Source: Anticarsia gemmatalis
Taxonomy: Eukaryota; Arthropoda; Insecta; Lepidoptera; Erebidae
Assembly (NCBI RefSeq): GCF_050436995.1
Contig: NC_134766.1
Location: 4,340,001-4,404,000 of the forward strand
Direction of reading: 5' to 3'
DNA: 64,000 nucleotides
The translations under genes and the position numbers were made by a program. The notes beneath the pieces were generated by a model. It had not been told where the DNA came from. It saw only the letters and a program-made list of their open reading frames with translations, and did no database searches. Below are positions 53,146 to 62,467 of the stretch, piece by piece. Position 1 is the stretch's first letter, and the number at the start of each line of letters is the position of its first letter.

Positions 53146-53476
53146 TTATAAGTCCTATTCAACTCCACACAAATACACATATTTGTTCTCATGTAATATT
53201 CTACCAGTACATAAACAAATAAACACCTCACCGAGCAAACAAAAATAACCTTTATTGCGGTATAAATCTCATGTTTTTATTTGCATTTTCCCTTGGCACT
53301 TAAGTCTTCTCTTGGCCCAAAGTAAACACGTCTTGGTACAAAATAAAATGGACTTTATGTATACGACATAAGGTTTTTTATGTGTTTTGCGAAACTTTGA
53401 CGAAATTCTATGATATGATTTTGCAGTGAGTGTCTATTTCGTTGTGTGTAAAATACTTGTTAGAACTGTACTAATA

Positions 53477-53690
53477 TTAGGTCGGGGAAAAAGTCTTTTC
53501 GCATTATAGTATGTACGAACTTGTAATAAAATATTTTCTCTACACAAAAAAGCTCGATATTTGGGTACCACACGAGCTCACTGAAAGAAACCTAATGAAC
53601 CGTGTACTCATTTGTGATTCTTGAAGCCAAAGAGATTTTATTACAAGTTCATACATACTATAATGCGAAAAGATTTTTTCCCCGACCTAA
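53477..53690. mobile_element. Mariner-type MITE, copy 6
   Basis: GGTCGGGGAAAAAGTCTTTT and complement with TA flanks. Confidence 0.85.
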
Positions 53691-53697
53691 TAATATA

Positions 53698-53765
53698 AAG
53701 CTCTGTGGCGTGGTCGGTAGTGTATCCGACTGCCGGGCAAGAGTTCTCGGTTTCGACTCCTGGGC
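53698..53765 (+). mobile_element. SINE-like repeat, family T3, head
   Basis: GTGGCGTGGTCGGTAGTGTA and TCTCGGTTTCGACTCCTGGG. Confidence 0.5.
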
Positions 53766-53787
53766 TCTATTCCTTCACTTTCATAGC

Positions 53788-53862
53788 CCGGTGGGACGGA
53801 TAACCGACACAACCAGTGAGAGGTCAGGCGTAGGACCGACGGCTTTACGTGCTCTCAAAGGT
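53788..53862 (-). mobile_element. RTE-like LINE fragment, reverse
   Basis: GTGGGACGGATAACCGACAC, AACCAGTGAGAGGTCAGG and GACCGACGGCTTTACG are the complement of 31893-31965. 53945-54000 (CCCGAGATTCGAACCTGAGA) is a further reversed tRNA-like scrap. Confidence 0.6.
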
Positions 53863-54315
53863 ACAGCAGTCTTTGACTTCCATTTCCTAGCACCGGGCAA
53901 TCTCTGAAAAAAAAATAACTGCATTTTCAGGAAAAAAAAAATTGTCCCGAGATTCGAACCTGAGACCTTTTGCGGAGCAGACACTGCTGACCGCGTCACA
54001 GAGGTTGTGAAAAAAAAAACAGATATACTCTATTTCGTAAATTTAATGTTGGCAACCCTATTACTTACTACCTGTATAACTGTATAGAGCTCATTGAAAC
54101 AATGGTAAATCAATCGGGAGTGTAAGTTGAGCTTCAATGTGTCTGTCTCACTCTAACACTATTCTCTATCTATTGTTAGAGCGAGATGCACAAGCTTTAT
54201 ACATGTCATGTCAGATGTGGGGTGTGTATTGTTTCATTATTATTATCGGCTGTAAGACTGCTTTGGTTAATATATAGTGATAAAGCCGCGAAACTTTTGT
54301 ATAGAAAGCTAGTAA

Positions 54316-54435
54316 TGCCTTCCGTAAACTCGATATGTATATGATGGTCACCCATCCACAGAACAACCTCGGCAAGCGTAGCTTAACCTCAGAGATCGAT
54401 CCGCGCGGCTGTTGTTAATTAAGCCACGAGCTCCT
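54316..54435 (-). mobile_element. 5S-derived SINE, family A, 5' part
   Basis: Reverse head: GGTCACCCATCCACAGAACA, CCTCGGCAAGCGTAGCTTAA, CCTCAGAGATCGATCCGCGC and GCCACGAGCTCCTC. Confidence 0.85.
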
Positions 54436-54458
54436 CACTGTTTCTCCTTCTTCTTCTT

Positions 54459-54650
54459 ATCGTATGGTTAGTGGTCAACATAGTGTCAAAGTTGTTCAAG
54501 CCGCCCGAAGGCTTTTGACGTGGCTTAACGACTGTTATCGTAGTAGATAACAACCGGAACCGACTTTTAACGTGCCCTCCGAAGCACAGAAACGCCCAGT
54601 TCGAATACTACTATGCGGTCACCCATCTATGGAGTGACCGCGCCAAGAAT
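54459..54650 (-). mobile_element. 5S-derived SINE, family B
   Basis: CGTATGGTTAGTGGTCAACA to GCGGTCACCCATCTATGGAG and TGACCGCGCCAAG; the outermost head is lost. It stands next to a family A copy. Confidence 0.8.
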
Positions 54651-55082
54651 TTTTCCCAAGTTTTTCCTCACCCTTCGGGTACGAAAGCTTAAAAAGAGCC
54701 TCCAGAATTTATCTCGGGACGTCAAAGAATCTTGCTAAAGCGACAAAAATCTTACAAAGTCATAATCAACAACGCTGTAGAAATCCCTCGGGAGTTTCAA
54801 GTGGCCGGATAACCGGGATAACCGGTATACCCGGGATCACCGGAATAACCCGGATTACTCTGCGCCGTTTTTATCCGCAATCGGACTAAAGATCTTGACA
54901 GTCAAATTGAATTTTATAAGATTTTAGGCAAAACTTCGGGCTTGAGGGATGCCATGCACTTATTTGCGAGTTTTAAGAAAATTGACTTATAAATAAATGT
55001 AATTTATGTGTGTGTAGGTATATGAAATTTTCCCTTACTAAGTGAATAAAACTTACTATAATCCACGAAAACGAATATTAGG
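54651..55082. other. Unassigned DNA with a CCGGGATAA-like run
   Basis: 54810-54860 is a degenerate run of CCGG-centred steps (CGGGATAACCGGTATACCCG, then GGATCACCGGAATAACCC). It looks like a decayed short tandem repeat. Confidence 0.45.
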
Positions 55083-55168
55083 AGTCAGCCTGCGACCACG
55101 GCGAGTGCAACCTGCGCCGAAACGTTAGGCATTTTAAGGTAAAATGCGTGTTCGCGTTAATTCCCTTA
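55083..55168 (+). repeat. Dispersed CGGCGAGTGCAACCTGCG repeat
   Basis: Almost the same as 29592-29675, including AAACGTTAGG and GGTAAAATGCGTGTTCGCGT. Confidence 0.7.
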
Positions 55169-55547
55169 TTCTATTATACATTAAACATGCAACGCGAGAG
55201 TTTAAAAGTTATGAACGAAAATTAGTTAAAAGTAACGAGTATTTCGTTTATTTCTTATCACAATTCTATCATTTTTATAAAGTCGGTCAAACTATACGAC
55301 TAGAGTATAAAGCCTACATATCTGATACTGTGCATTTCGTGTCAAAATCGAATAGAGAAAGATCAGAAGCGAACATTTTCAATATTTTATCGAAGTTGCG
55401 TTTTCAAGCGAAACCCTCAGATAATTATAATTAAATCTACACAAACATGTTCCGCCCTACATCTTAATTATACAAAGCTTTGCTAATTGCTTTCTGTAAC
55501 GTAGCAACAAGCCTTCAGACAGACTTGCCTAGTTAAATCTACATATA

Positions 55548-55772
55548 TCTATACCAATATTATAAAGCTGAACAGTTTGTTTGTTTGAACGCGCTAATCT
55601 CATGAACCACTGGTCCGATTTGAAAAATTATTTCAGTGTTAGATAGCCTATTTACCGAGGAAGGCTATGTACCAATAGGAACAGAGTACCAGTAAACAAT
55701 TTTACAAAAACAGGGAAAATTTTGACCCGTTCTCTCTTATGTGACGCAAGCGAAGTTGCGCGGGTCAGCTAG
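55548..55772 (+). mobile_element. Helitron-like element, family H1
   Basis: TCTATACCAATATTATAAAG to GCGCGGGTCAGCTAG, with a small deletion in the middle. Confidence 0.8.
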
Positions 55773-56231
55773 TGACATATATTAGGTACATTCATCTCTA
55801 CACATGTTCGGCTATGCCGTCCGGCTTAGCCGAATAATGCCGAAACGAATATGTGTGTAACTACTAGCTAGCCTCACTCACTTCATAATTTTACTTCAAA
55901 TCCTACTTCTATATGTAACAATGTATCTATCTATTTATTATTACAAATAAAAATACAAATCAAAAGGTTTCCATTATTTCCAAGCGAACGATTTTCAAAG
56001 TAACCTTTTAATAATATTGACGAGGTTTCTGAAATTCGTATTGGTTTTTACACAAAGTTCAAATATTACACTCGATCGGGCACGGCGATCAAAGCTTTTC
56101 CAATTTTATTTTTGGCAGAAAATGTTCCGTCAAATACTTTATTTATATGAAGAGCTTAAAATATTATTCTACATATATGTTATTGTTATTTAATTATTAC
56201 ATTTTCAAGAAATGCGTTTAATTTTTTTTAT
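55773..56231. other. Unassigned AT-rich DNA
   Basis: Nothing recognised. Confidence 0.4.
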
Positions 56232-56330
56232 GCATGCTACATTTTAACTTTTAACACGATGTTTTCCTTATTCAGCATGTGATTATTATTCCTAACACAC
56301 ACATAATTTTGAAAAATCCATGGTGTAACT
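56232..56330 (-). mobile_element. SINE family T1, fragment
   Basis: ACACGATGTTTTCCTTATTC and ACACACATAATTTTGAAAAA. Confidence 0.55.
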
Positions 56331-56343
56331 GCTCACTCGCGCA

Positions 56344-56488
56344 ACTGCCTCCCTGGCGCAGTGTCGTGGGTTCGATTCCCACACGGAGCAATTATTTGTA
56401 CGATCCACAAATAATTGTTTCGGGTCTGGTTGTGTCCGTTGTTTGTATGTTTGTAGAAGTCCCCGCTACACAAGAGCAATTCTTAACG
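56344..56488 (+). mobile_element. SINE family T2, deletion in the tRNA-like head
   Basis: GCCTCCCTGGCGCAGTG runs straight into GTCGTGGGTTCGATTCCCAC: the part between A and B boxes is missing, which would spoil transcription by Pol III. Confidence 0.75.
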
Positions 56489-56489
56489 C

Positions 56490-56684
56490 GGAAATTTTCC
56501 CCGTTTTTGTAACATTTTTCACTGGTACTCTGCTCCTATTAGTCGTAGCGTGATGATATATAGCCTATAGCCTTTCTCAATAAATAGGCTATCCAAAGGT
56601 AAAATAATTTTTCAGTTTGCACCCGTTCCTGAGATTAGCGCGTTCAAACAAACAAACTCTTCAGCTTTATAATATTAGTATAGA
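56490..56684 (-). mobile_element. Helitron-like element, family H1, 3' truncated
   Basis: Joined directly to the T2 SINE end; begins GAAATTTTCCCCGTTTTTGT and ends AATATTAGTATAGA. Confidence 0.75.
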
Positions 56685-57019
56685 TTTAAAAAACATTAGC
56701 GCCATGCATCATTTAAAATGTAGTAAATCCTTTTCAGAGTGCTTTCATCAGCTGTCATTTGCGAGATACTGATCAAAAGGTGTACAGTAATACACGTACA
56801 TAAACATATTTATTTATACAGACAGATAGACGGCTTCCGTCTGCTCCGTGACATGTTGTTTGATCTTAAACGTAGGTCTCACTGATAGATTCCAGTCCTA
56901 CTATTTATAGAACATATGAAACAGCAAGAAAAGGGCTACGAATAAAAAAACACAACGAGGTAAATATACTGCTTATCTTCCCACGGTTTTTCGGAGTTGA
57001 GGAACATTTCTACTTCTAT

Positions 57020-57160
57020 AAGGTTAAGTCACGATTGCTGAGGTTGGTCAGCAGTTGGTGACCATTTTCTACATGTATGCTGATTACTCCTTGTTTCGGA
57101 AGGCAAGGTAAGTTGCTCCTCGACTGTAATTTTCGGAAATATTTGACAGTCGTTATCATT
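57020..57160 (+). mobile_element. 5S-derived SINE, family A, degraded
   Basis: AAGGTTAAGTCACGATTGCTGAGG-like head (first 20 bases AAGGTTAAGTCACGATTGCT) and GTTTCGGAAGGCAAGG. Confidence 0.6.
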
Positions 57161-57258
57161 ATGATATGGAGTATAATTGTCATTGGTCAAACGTGGTTGT
57201 ATACAGTATATCATACATCAGCCTACACCCTCGGGTATAACAGGCGTGATATTATGTA

Positions 57259-57444
57259 CTAGCTGACCCGCGCAAGTCCGCTTGCGTCACATAAGAGTGA
57301 ATGAGTCAAAATTTTGCCAGTTTTTGTAACATTTTTGATAAATGGGCTATCTAACATAAAAATAATTTTTCAAATCGGATCAGGAGTTCCTGAGATTAGC
57401 GCGTTCAAACAAACAAACTCTTCAGCTGTATAATATTAGTGTAT
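57259..57444 (-). mobile_element. Helitron-like element, family H1, internal deletion
   Basis: CTAGCTGACCCGCGCAAGTC to ATAATATTAGTGTA; the middle third is missing. Confidence 0.8.
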
Positions 57445-57445
57445 A

Positions 57446-57998
57446 TGTATAACCAGTAGTATAAACCAAAAACGAAAAGATTCTCACTCCTAATAGTTAG
57501 TAAGCCTTAAGCAAAGAGCAATTAACCGGGAAATCTTTTCAGAAAACCATTTGAGTGGTATCAAAGGCCAGCGTAGTTAATCCCAAGCCACGGGTCGTGA
57601 TATCAAACGATACTTTCGCTTCTAACGTTCAATTTCGAGGTATTATCGAATACATAGGCGATCAAACTTTTAATTGGAGACCTTATATTTCTCGCTTTAC
57701 CTGATGTAGTTACAATGTGTAGCGAAACTTTGAAATTATTTTATAACGAGATATGTTATGTTCTATTATTATACGGCTTAATGAATATTGTGGGTTCTCG
57801 TAGTCTAGTAAATTAAGGTAAAAGTTAGTTATTAAATTGGAACTTTAACTCTCGAAGTATATTGTAAAGCCAAGTATCGAAAAAAAATTAAGAACCTCTA
57901 CCACTATCGACTATCGACAAATTGAAAATCTTATCAGTCATACCTTAGGAACGATTCTATAGAACTTTTAAAATATCAATCTTACCGACTATCTATCT
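57446..57998. other. Unassigned DNA
   Basis: No gene. 57895-57915 (CCACTATCGACTATCGACAA) resembles the edge of repeat family E. Confidence 0.4.
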
Positions 57999-58241
57999 AT
58001 CGTATGGTTAGTGGTCAACCTAGTGTCAAAGTTGTTCAAGCCGACCGAAAGGCTTTGACATGGCTTAACGACTGTTATCTTAATTAACAACAACCGAGAT
58101 AGACTTTTTACGTGCCCTCCGAAGCACGGAGACGCTCAGTTCAAATACCACTTTGCGGTCACCCATCTATAAAATGACCGCACCAACGGTTGCTTAACCC
58201 ACAGATCGTTTACCGGTGGGCACAACTGGATATGAGCGCCT
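57999..58241 (-). mobile_element. 5S-derived SINE, family B
   Basis: TCGTATGGTTAGTGGTCAAC to TTGCTTAACCCACAGATCGT and TGGATATGAGCGCC. Confidence 0.82.
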
Positions 58242-59180
58242 TTAGTACCGACAGTGTAGATAGTACTGACTGCAGAGAATCGCGCTACAGGTAAGACGTA
58301 ATCTTCAGCGCCTATTGTTTTTCTATCAAAGGCTTCACGTCAAAGAGACACTCCAATGCCAATACGAAGCAAAATCGACATTCACAGGTCCCACCCATTC
58401 AGATAGCTGATTTCACTTTAGATTACCACCATTGAGACCTACGGCATTGATTGGTAAACAGGGACGGCTATCAATGCAATTTAGGTAAATAGGAATGATC
58501 TGAAGGCTTAGGAATTGAAACACTTTAAATTCAAAATGTTGTACATCGTTAACTTTTCTTTTACCGTTTTGGAAAATCAGCCGTGAAACTAGTATATTCT
58601 GAATTAGTAATCCGAAACTTTGATGCTTTGAATCCTGGGACGGGCCAAAATGTATTTTCTGAGATTTTCTGTTAAGAAATTGTCAGAGATTGCCGGGAGT
58701 CAGGAAGTTGAAGTCATAGACCTTCGTGCCTCGGAGAGCACGTATCCCCAAAGGGATAAAATAGAGGATAAAAGTTTGTAAGAAAATTCTGTCCTAAGTT
58801 ACAAACATTGCGGACGAAGTCGCGGGCAAAAACTAGTGTATAATAAGAGTATTGTTACCGAGAAACCAACATAGTTTAAACTACTAAACAAAGTTTTTTA
58901 ACACATTAAGATACATTAGTCGATACATTGAAACTGTGGCGTGCCTCCACTCGACTGGTCTATAAAATCTCAAGCAGTTATAAGACGCCACTGGGCTTTA
59001 AGTGCCACTACGAACACAAAAGACTTGCACGGTCACGATTGCGTTGCTTTCCTCGTAGAGATTAAGACACGCGACACATTTCCTTAAATGTAACATTTTG
59101 TACGACAACTTAGTAAGCCATGACATTCACGATTCATCTAATCTATAATAACCCGTTTTTAATCCGTATTAACAAATTAT
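58242..59180. other. Unassigned DNA; Helitron-like end at 58755-58836
   Basis: 58755-58836 ends ATTGCGGACGAAGTCGCGGG then CAAAAACTAG. GCAGAGAATCGCGCTACAG near 58270 is a family E scrap. TATAAAATC at 58960 has no gene linked to it. Confidence 0.45.
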
Positions 59181-59431
59181 ATATAACTAACTGACTCGCG
59201 CAATTTTGCATGCATCATATAAGAGAGAATGGGTCAAAATTTTCCCCGTTTTTGTAACATTTTTTATCGGTACTTTGCTTCTATTGAGGTAGCGTGATGA
59301 TATATAGCCTATAGACTTTCTCGACTAATGGACTATCTAACACTGAAATAATTTTTCAAATCGGGCCAGTGGCTCCTGACATTAGCGCATTTAAACAAAC
59401 AAACACTTCAGCTTTATAATATAAGTATAGA
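59181..59431 (-). mobile_element. Helitron-like element, family H1
   Basis: CTAACTGACTCGCGCAATTT to ATATAAGTATAGA; the hairpin is weakened. Confidence 0.75.
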
Positions 59432-59479
59432 TGTTCCACTGGATTTTTTCAACCGGACAATGTCGCTGGCGAAACTAGT

Positions 59480-59682
59480 CCTACTTTCTTACTAATGTTA
59501 CAAATGCGAAAGTTTGTGAGAATGCATGTATGTACATATAGATGTTTGTTACTCTTTCCGTGAATACTACTAAACCGATTACGACGGAATTTGGTATACA
59601 GCTTTTTATCCCGGAGTTCCCGAGGGATCGGGATTTACACAGGAAGTGTTTCAGCGCGGACGAAGTCGCGGGCGGCCTCTAG
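59480..59682 (+). mobile_element. Helitron-like element, family H3, full length
   Basis: TCCTACTTTCTTACTAATGT at the 5' end, GCGCGGACGAAGTCGCGGGC hairpin, then GGCCTCTAG. Confidence 0.75.
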
Positions 59683-59848
59683 TTTATTATAAACGCGAAA
59701 TTTTAAGGTGTGTAAGGTAATGTCTACAAAATTAAGGCCACAGATCAAGTTCAGTAAAATTAAATCACAATTAAAACCTCATTTAAACAGCATTCTTGTA
59801 AAACAAATCAGTTCGTACCGACGCGACGCGCGACGTCTATAAAACAAA

Positions 59849-60136
59849 ATGAAATATTTATTCTTCATTCATTTTATTTTAATTTCAAATATTGTGATAA
59901 GTCAATCAAGTGACAAAATATTAGATATTATACGAGAACGGTTAAGAATGGGTAAAGCAGGACTGGCCGAATTCGTCTTACCAAATTTAGTACCTGCCAG
60001 TGAATCTGATATGAACATTGGACTACCTTCAACAAAACCTACTCCAGAGCCTCGTGAACCCTTTGCTGCCATAGTGGCAGATGCCTGTTACACTGGCTTC
60101 GTCAAATTCAACGGTATTTGTATCGGTATAGATTAA
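59849..60136 (+). CDS. Small secreted peptide precursor 3, GBP/ENF-like tail
   Basis: 95 residues in a single coding exon. ATG at 59849 opens the signal peptide MKYLFFIHFILISNIVISQ. The middle is short and acidic to proline-rich (PSTKPTPEPREPFAAIVADA), and the tail is CYTGFVKFNGICIGID, fitting C-x2-G-x5-G-x1-C. It is closest to 62468-62899: same MKY start, same FNG-x-CI ending and the same TTAATAAATATAT after the coding end. The stop (60134-60136) overlaps AATAAA (60135-60140). A TCAGTT initiator lies at 59808-59813, 36 bases before the ATG, so the 5' UTR would be very short and no leader intron is needed. Function is not known from sequence. Confidence 0.78.
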   Translation: MKYLFFIHFILISNIVISQSSDKILDIIRERLRMGKAGLAEFVLPNLVPASESDMNIGLPSTKPTPEPREPFAAIVADACYTGFVKFNGICIGID

Positions 60137-60169
60137 TAAATATATTTCTAGCCTTAAACCTTTCATTTA

Positions 60170-60232
60170 ACCCATCCACAGAACAACCTCAACAAGCGAC
60201 GCTCGATTGATCCGCGTTGTTAACTAATCTCC
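60170..60232 (-). mobile_element. 5S-derived SINE, family A, small head fragment
   Basis: ACCCATCCACAGAACAACCT and ATTGATCCGCGTTGTTAACT, directly after the preceding gene. Confidence 0.65.
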
Positions 60233-60385
60233 TCAATTTTTCTAGTATGCAATTTAATTATGTTATGTTATTTATATTTTCTATAGTATTAATTTAATGT
60301 TATTATTTTATGTATTATATTAGGTTATTTAAATTAAATTTCTGTCTATAAATTTTGGTAACTCTATAATTGGGTATCTTTATAT

Positions 60386-60562
60386 ATATAATTCTTCTGT
60401 AAGTGTGTATGTCACTGAACTTCTCTTAAACGACTGGACCGATTTTGATGACATTTTTTGTGTGTGTTCAAGGGGATCTGAGAATGGTTTAGATTCACAA
60501 TTTTGTCAGCTGGACAATGTTTTTTTGACGTGTAGACAGGACAACGTCTGTCGGGTCCGCTA
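60386..60562 (+). mobile_element. Helitron-like element, family H2
   Basis: ATATATATAATTCTTCTGTA start, GACAACGTCTGTCGGGTCCG then CTAG at the end. Confidence 0.7.
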
Positions 60563-60642
60563 GTTTTATATAAGATTTGATCTTTTTTAATTGTATGTTT
60601 GTGATTTTTATGTATACGTTACTCTGTAAATAAATGAATAAA

Positions 60643-60824
60643 TTTAACCCATTACTGTCCCACTGTTGAGCAAGGGTCTCCTCCCGAATAGAGAGATGGG
60701 TTAGGCCTTTCCGCCACGCTGACTAAGGGCTCGGAAATCAAGAAATGAGTAAAACAATTTTTAGCCGTGCAAAGTTTCGTCTCGATTTCGTCCTTCACCG
60801 TTGAAACAAGTGATAATAATTTTA
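60643..60824 (-). mobile_element. SINE family T1, head missing
   Basis: AACCCATTACTGTCCCACTG to CACCGTTGAAACAAGTGATA. Confidence 0.72.
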
Positions 60825-60924
60825 AATCTCTATGATGTTTTTAATATTGATTTTGTTTTATTATTATTTGCAAAGGCCACTTGCTGGGTAACAAACGATA
60901 ATATAACTTATGCAAATAAGATTA

Positions 60925-61050
60925 TCTATACTAATATTATAAAGCTGAAGAGTTTGTTTGTTTGTTTGAACGCGCTAATCTCAGGATCTACTGGTTCGAT
61001 TTGAAAAATTCTTTCAGTGTTAGGTAGTCCATTTATCGAGGGAGGCTGTA
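60925..61050 (+). mobile_element. Helitron-like element, family H1, 3' truncated
   Basis: TCTATACTAATATTATAAAG to GAGGGAGGCTGTAG, where H3 sequence takes over. Confidence 0.75.
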
Positions 61051-61384
61051 GATGTTTATTACTCTCTCACGCAAATACTACTAAACTGATTACGATGAAA
61101 TTTGCTATGTATGTAGGTGGCCGAAGACCCAAAATAACATACCTATAGGACTTTTATCCCGGAGTTTCCAAGGAATCGGGATTTACACGGGAAGGGTTTC
61201 CACGCATACAAAGTCGCAAAAAGAAGAAGTCGTTAAAGAGTACCCTATGTATTATTCTGGGTCGTCAGCTACCTACATATATACCAAATTTTATCGTAAT
61301 CGATTCAGTAGTATTTACGTGAAAGAGTAACAAACATGCATACATACATTCTCACAAACTTCGCATTTATAATATTAGTAGGAT
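61050..61384. mobile_element. Two H3 Helitron-like pieces in opposite orientation
   Basis: 61050-61230 reads forward (GTTTATTACTCTCTCACGCA to TTTCCACGCATACAAAGTCG); 61236-61384 reads reversed (GTATTATTCTGGGTCG to CGCATTTATAATATTAGTAG). Confidence 0.65.
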
Positions 61385-61512
61385 TATTAGGATAGTAGGA
61401 TGGGGGTTTCCACCTAACAAATTTATTCTTTTTGTACGGTACCCTTTGAGTTCGACTCGTAGGAAGCCGGTTATTTTTTTGTGTTGACATTTACAACTAG
61501 TTTTCACATGCA

Positions 61513-61546
61513 TATATAATAGAAAGCATTTAGTCGGACCGCAGTT
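61513..61546 (+). promoter_or_regulatory. Core promoter of peptide gene 4
   Basis: TATATAA at 61513-61519 and an initiator GCAGTT at 61541-61546, 30 bases apart, the usual insect spacing; the ATG follows at 61592. Confidence 0.55.
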
Positions 61547-61591
61547 ATTTATCTCAACTATTATTGTGATAACACGTGCATTTAAGTCGAA

Positions 61592-61834
61592 ATGAAATAT
61601 TTAAGTCCTATATTTTTTATATCGATTTTGTCCATTCTTCAACTATTTGCATACGAAATAGATACTAGCGTATCCAAAAACATGAAGTTTACAACCAAAA
61701 TAATATCATATAGTAGTACGGCACGATACATACCATACATAATACCAAGAGCTGGTCCTCAAGCCTCTGTGTTACAGACACCACGCACAGTGACGTGTGT
61801 GCTAATTAACGGTCGTTGGGTAATGAAACACTAA
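61592..61834 (+). CDS. Small secreted peptide precursor 4, cysteine framework lost
   Basis: 80 residues, single exon. The start MKYLSPIFFISILSILQLFA is a signal peptide and shares MKYL with the neighbour at 59849. The rest is basic and Tyr/Ser-rich (STARYIPYIIPRAG) and ends TVTCVLINGRWVMKH. Compared with the tails of its neighbours, ING lines up with FNG, but Trp stands where the second Cys should be and the first Cys is displaced, so the disulphide framework is absent. It has a good TATA/initiator pair upstream. It may be a diverged active member or a decaying copy. No AATAAA overlaps the stop. Confidence 0.6.
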   Translation: MKYLSPIFFISILSILQLFAYEIDTSVSKNMKFTTKIISYSSTARYIPYIIPRAGPQASVLQTPRTVTCVLINGRWVMKH

Positions 61835-62467
61835 TTACATATTTTTATGAAGATAATTTCTCAACCCGCATTTCAACTGCCTTCAAAGATAAAACTATTT
61901 GGGACACTAGTGTTTTAAGTGAATACAAAGTCAATGGTGAATTGTACTTTGCCTTAAAATGTTAACGATTATATAAAACTAGTTTCCGCCCGCGACTTCG
62001 TCTGCGTAAAAAGTATCCTATCCCTCTTATTCGTAAACACACTATAAACCTAGTTTAGTTAAACAACTACTAAAATATGTTTTCTCTCTTTCATTTCGCT
62101 AAGGAGTGAAAGAAACAAAACACTTTATAAGCCTTTCATAACTTCATTTATTTTTATGAATAAAAATTAAGAGGGTAAGTGTGTACTTGGGTTATAATAA
62201 TATACTGTCTGTCAAACTGTCTATCTGTGTATCAAATTTCATTCGAGTAATTAAAAATGTACATATTATAATCTAAAATCCGGACCTATTATTGTTAATT
62301 ACATTGTATTTTATCTGTCTTATCTTCTAAGAAAATTATTGTCAATAATTTAAGTAACAAACACATCAACTAGTTATTGTCGACATTTAAAACACATTAC
62401 TCAAATGAAATCAATTAACAGTTAACTGGCAGTCATTTACCAAACGGGTTGCAACGAAGACGTTGCA
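61835..62467. other. Intergenic DNA between peptide genes 4 and 5
   Basis: 61979-62025 is a reversed H3 end (CTAGTTTCCGCCCGCGACTT). 62085-62160 echoes 850-900 (inverted: TTTCGCTAAGGAGTGAAAGA against TCCTTAGCGAAATGAAAAAG). No gene seen. Confidence 0.45.

Noticed and set aside
55144..55434. 95-codon frame
   Set aside because: Begins inside the dispersed CGGCGAGTGC repeat and shows no domain.
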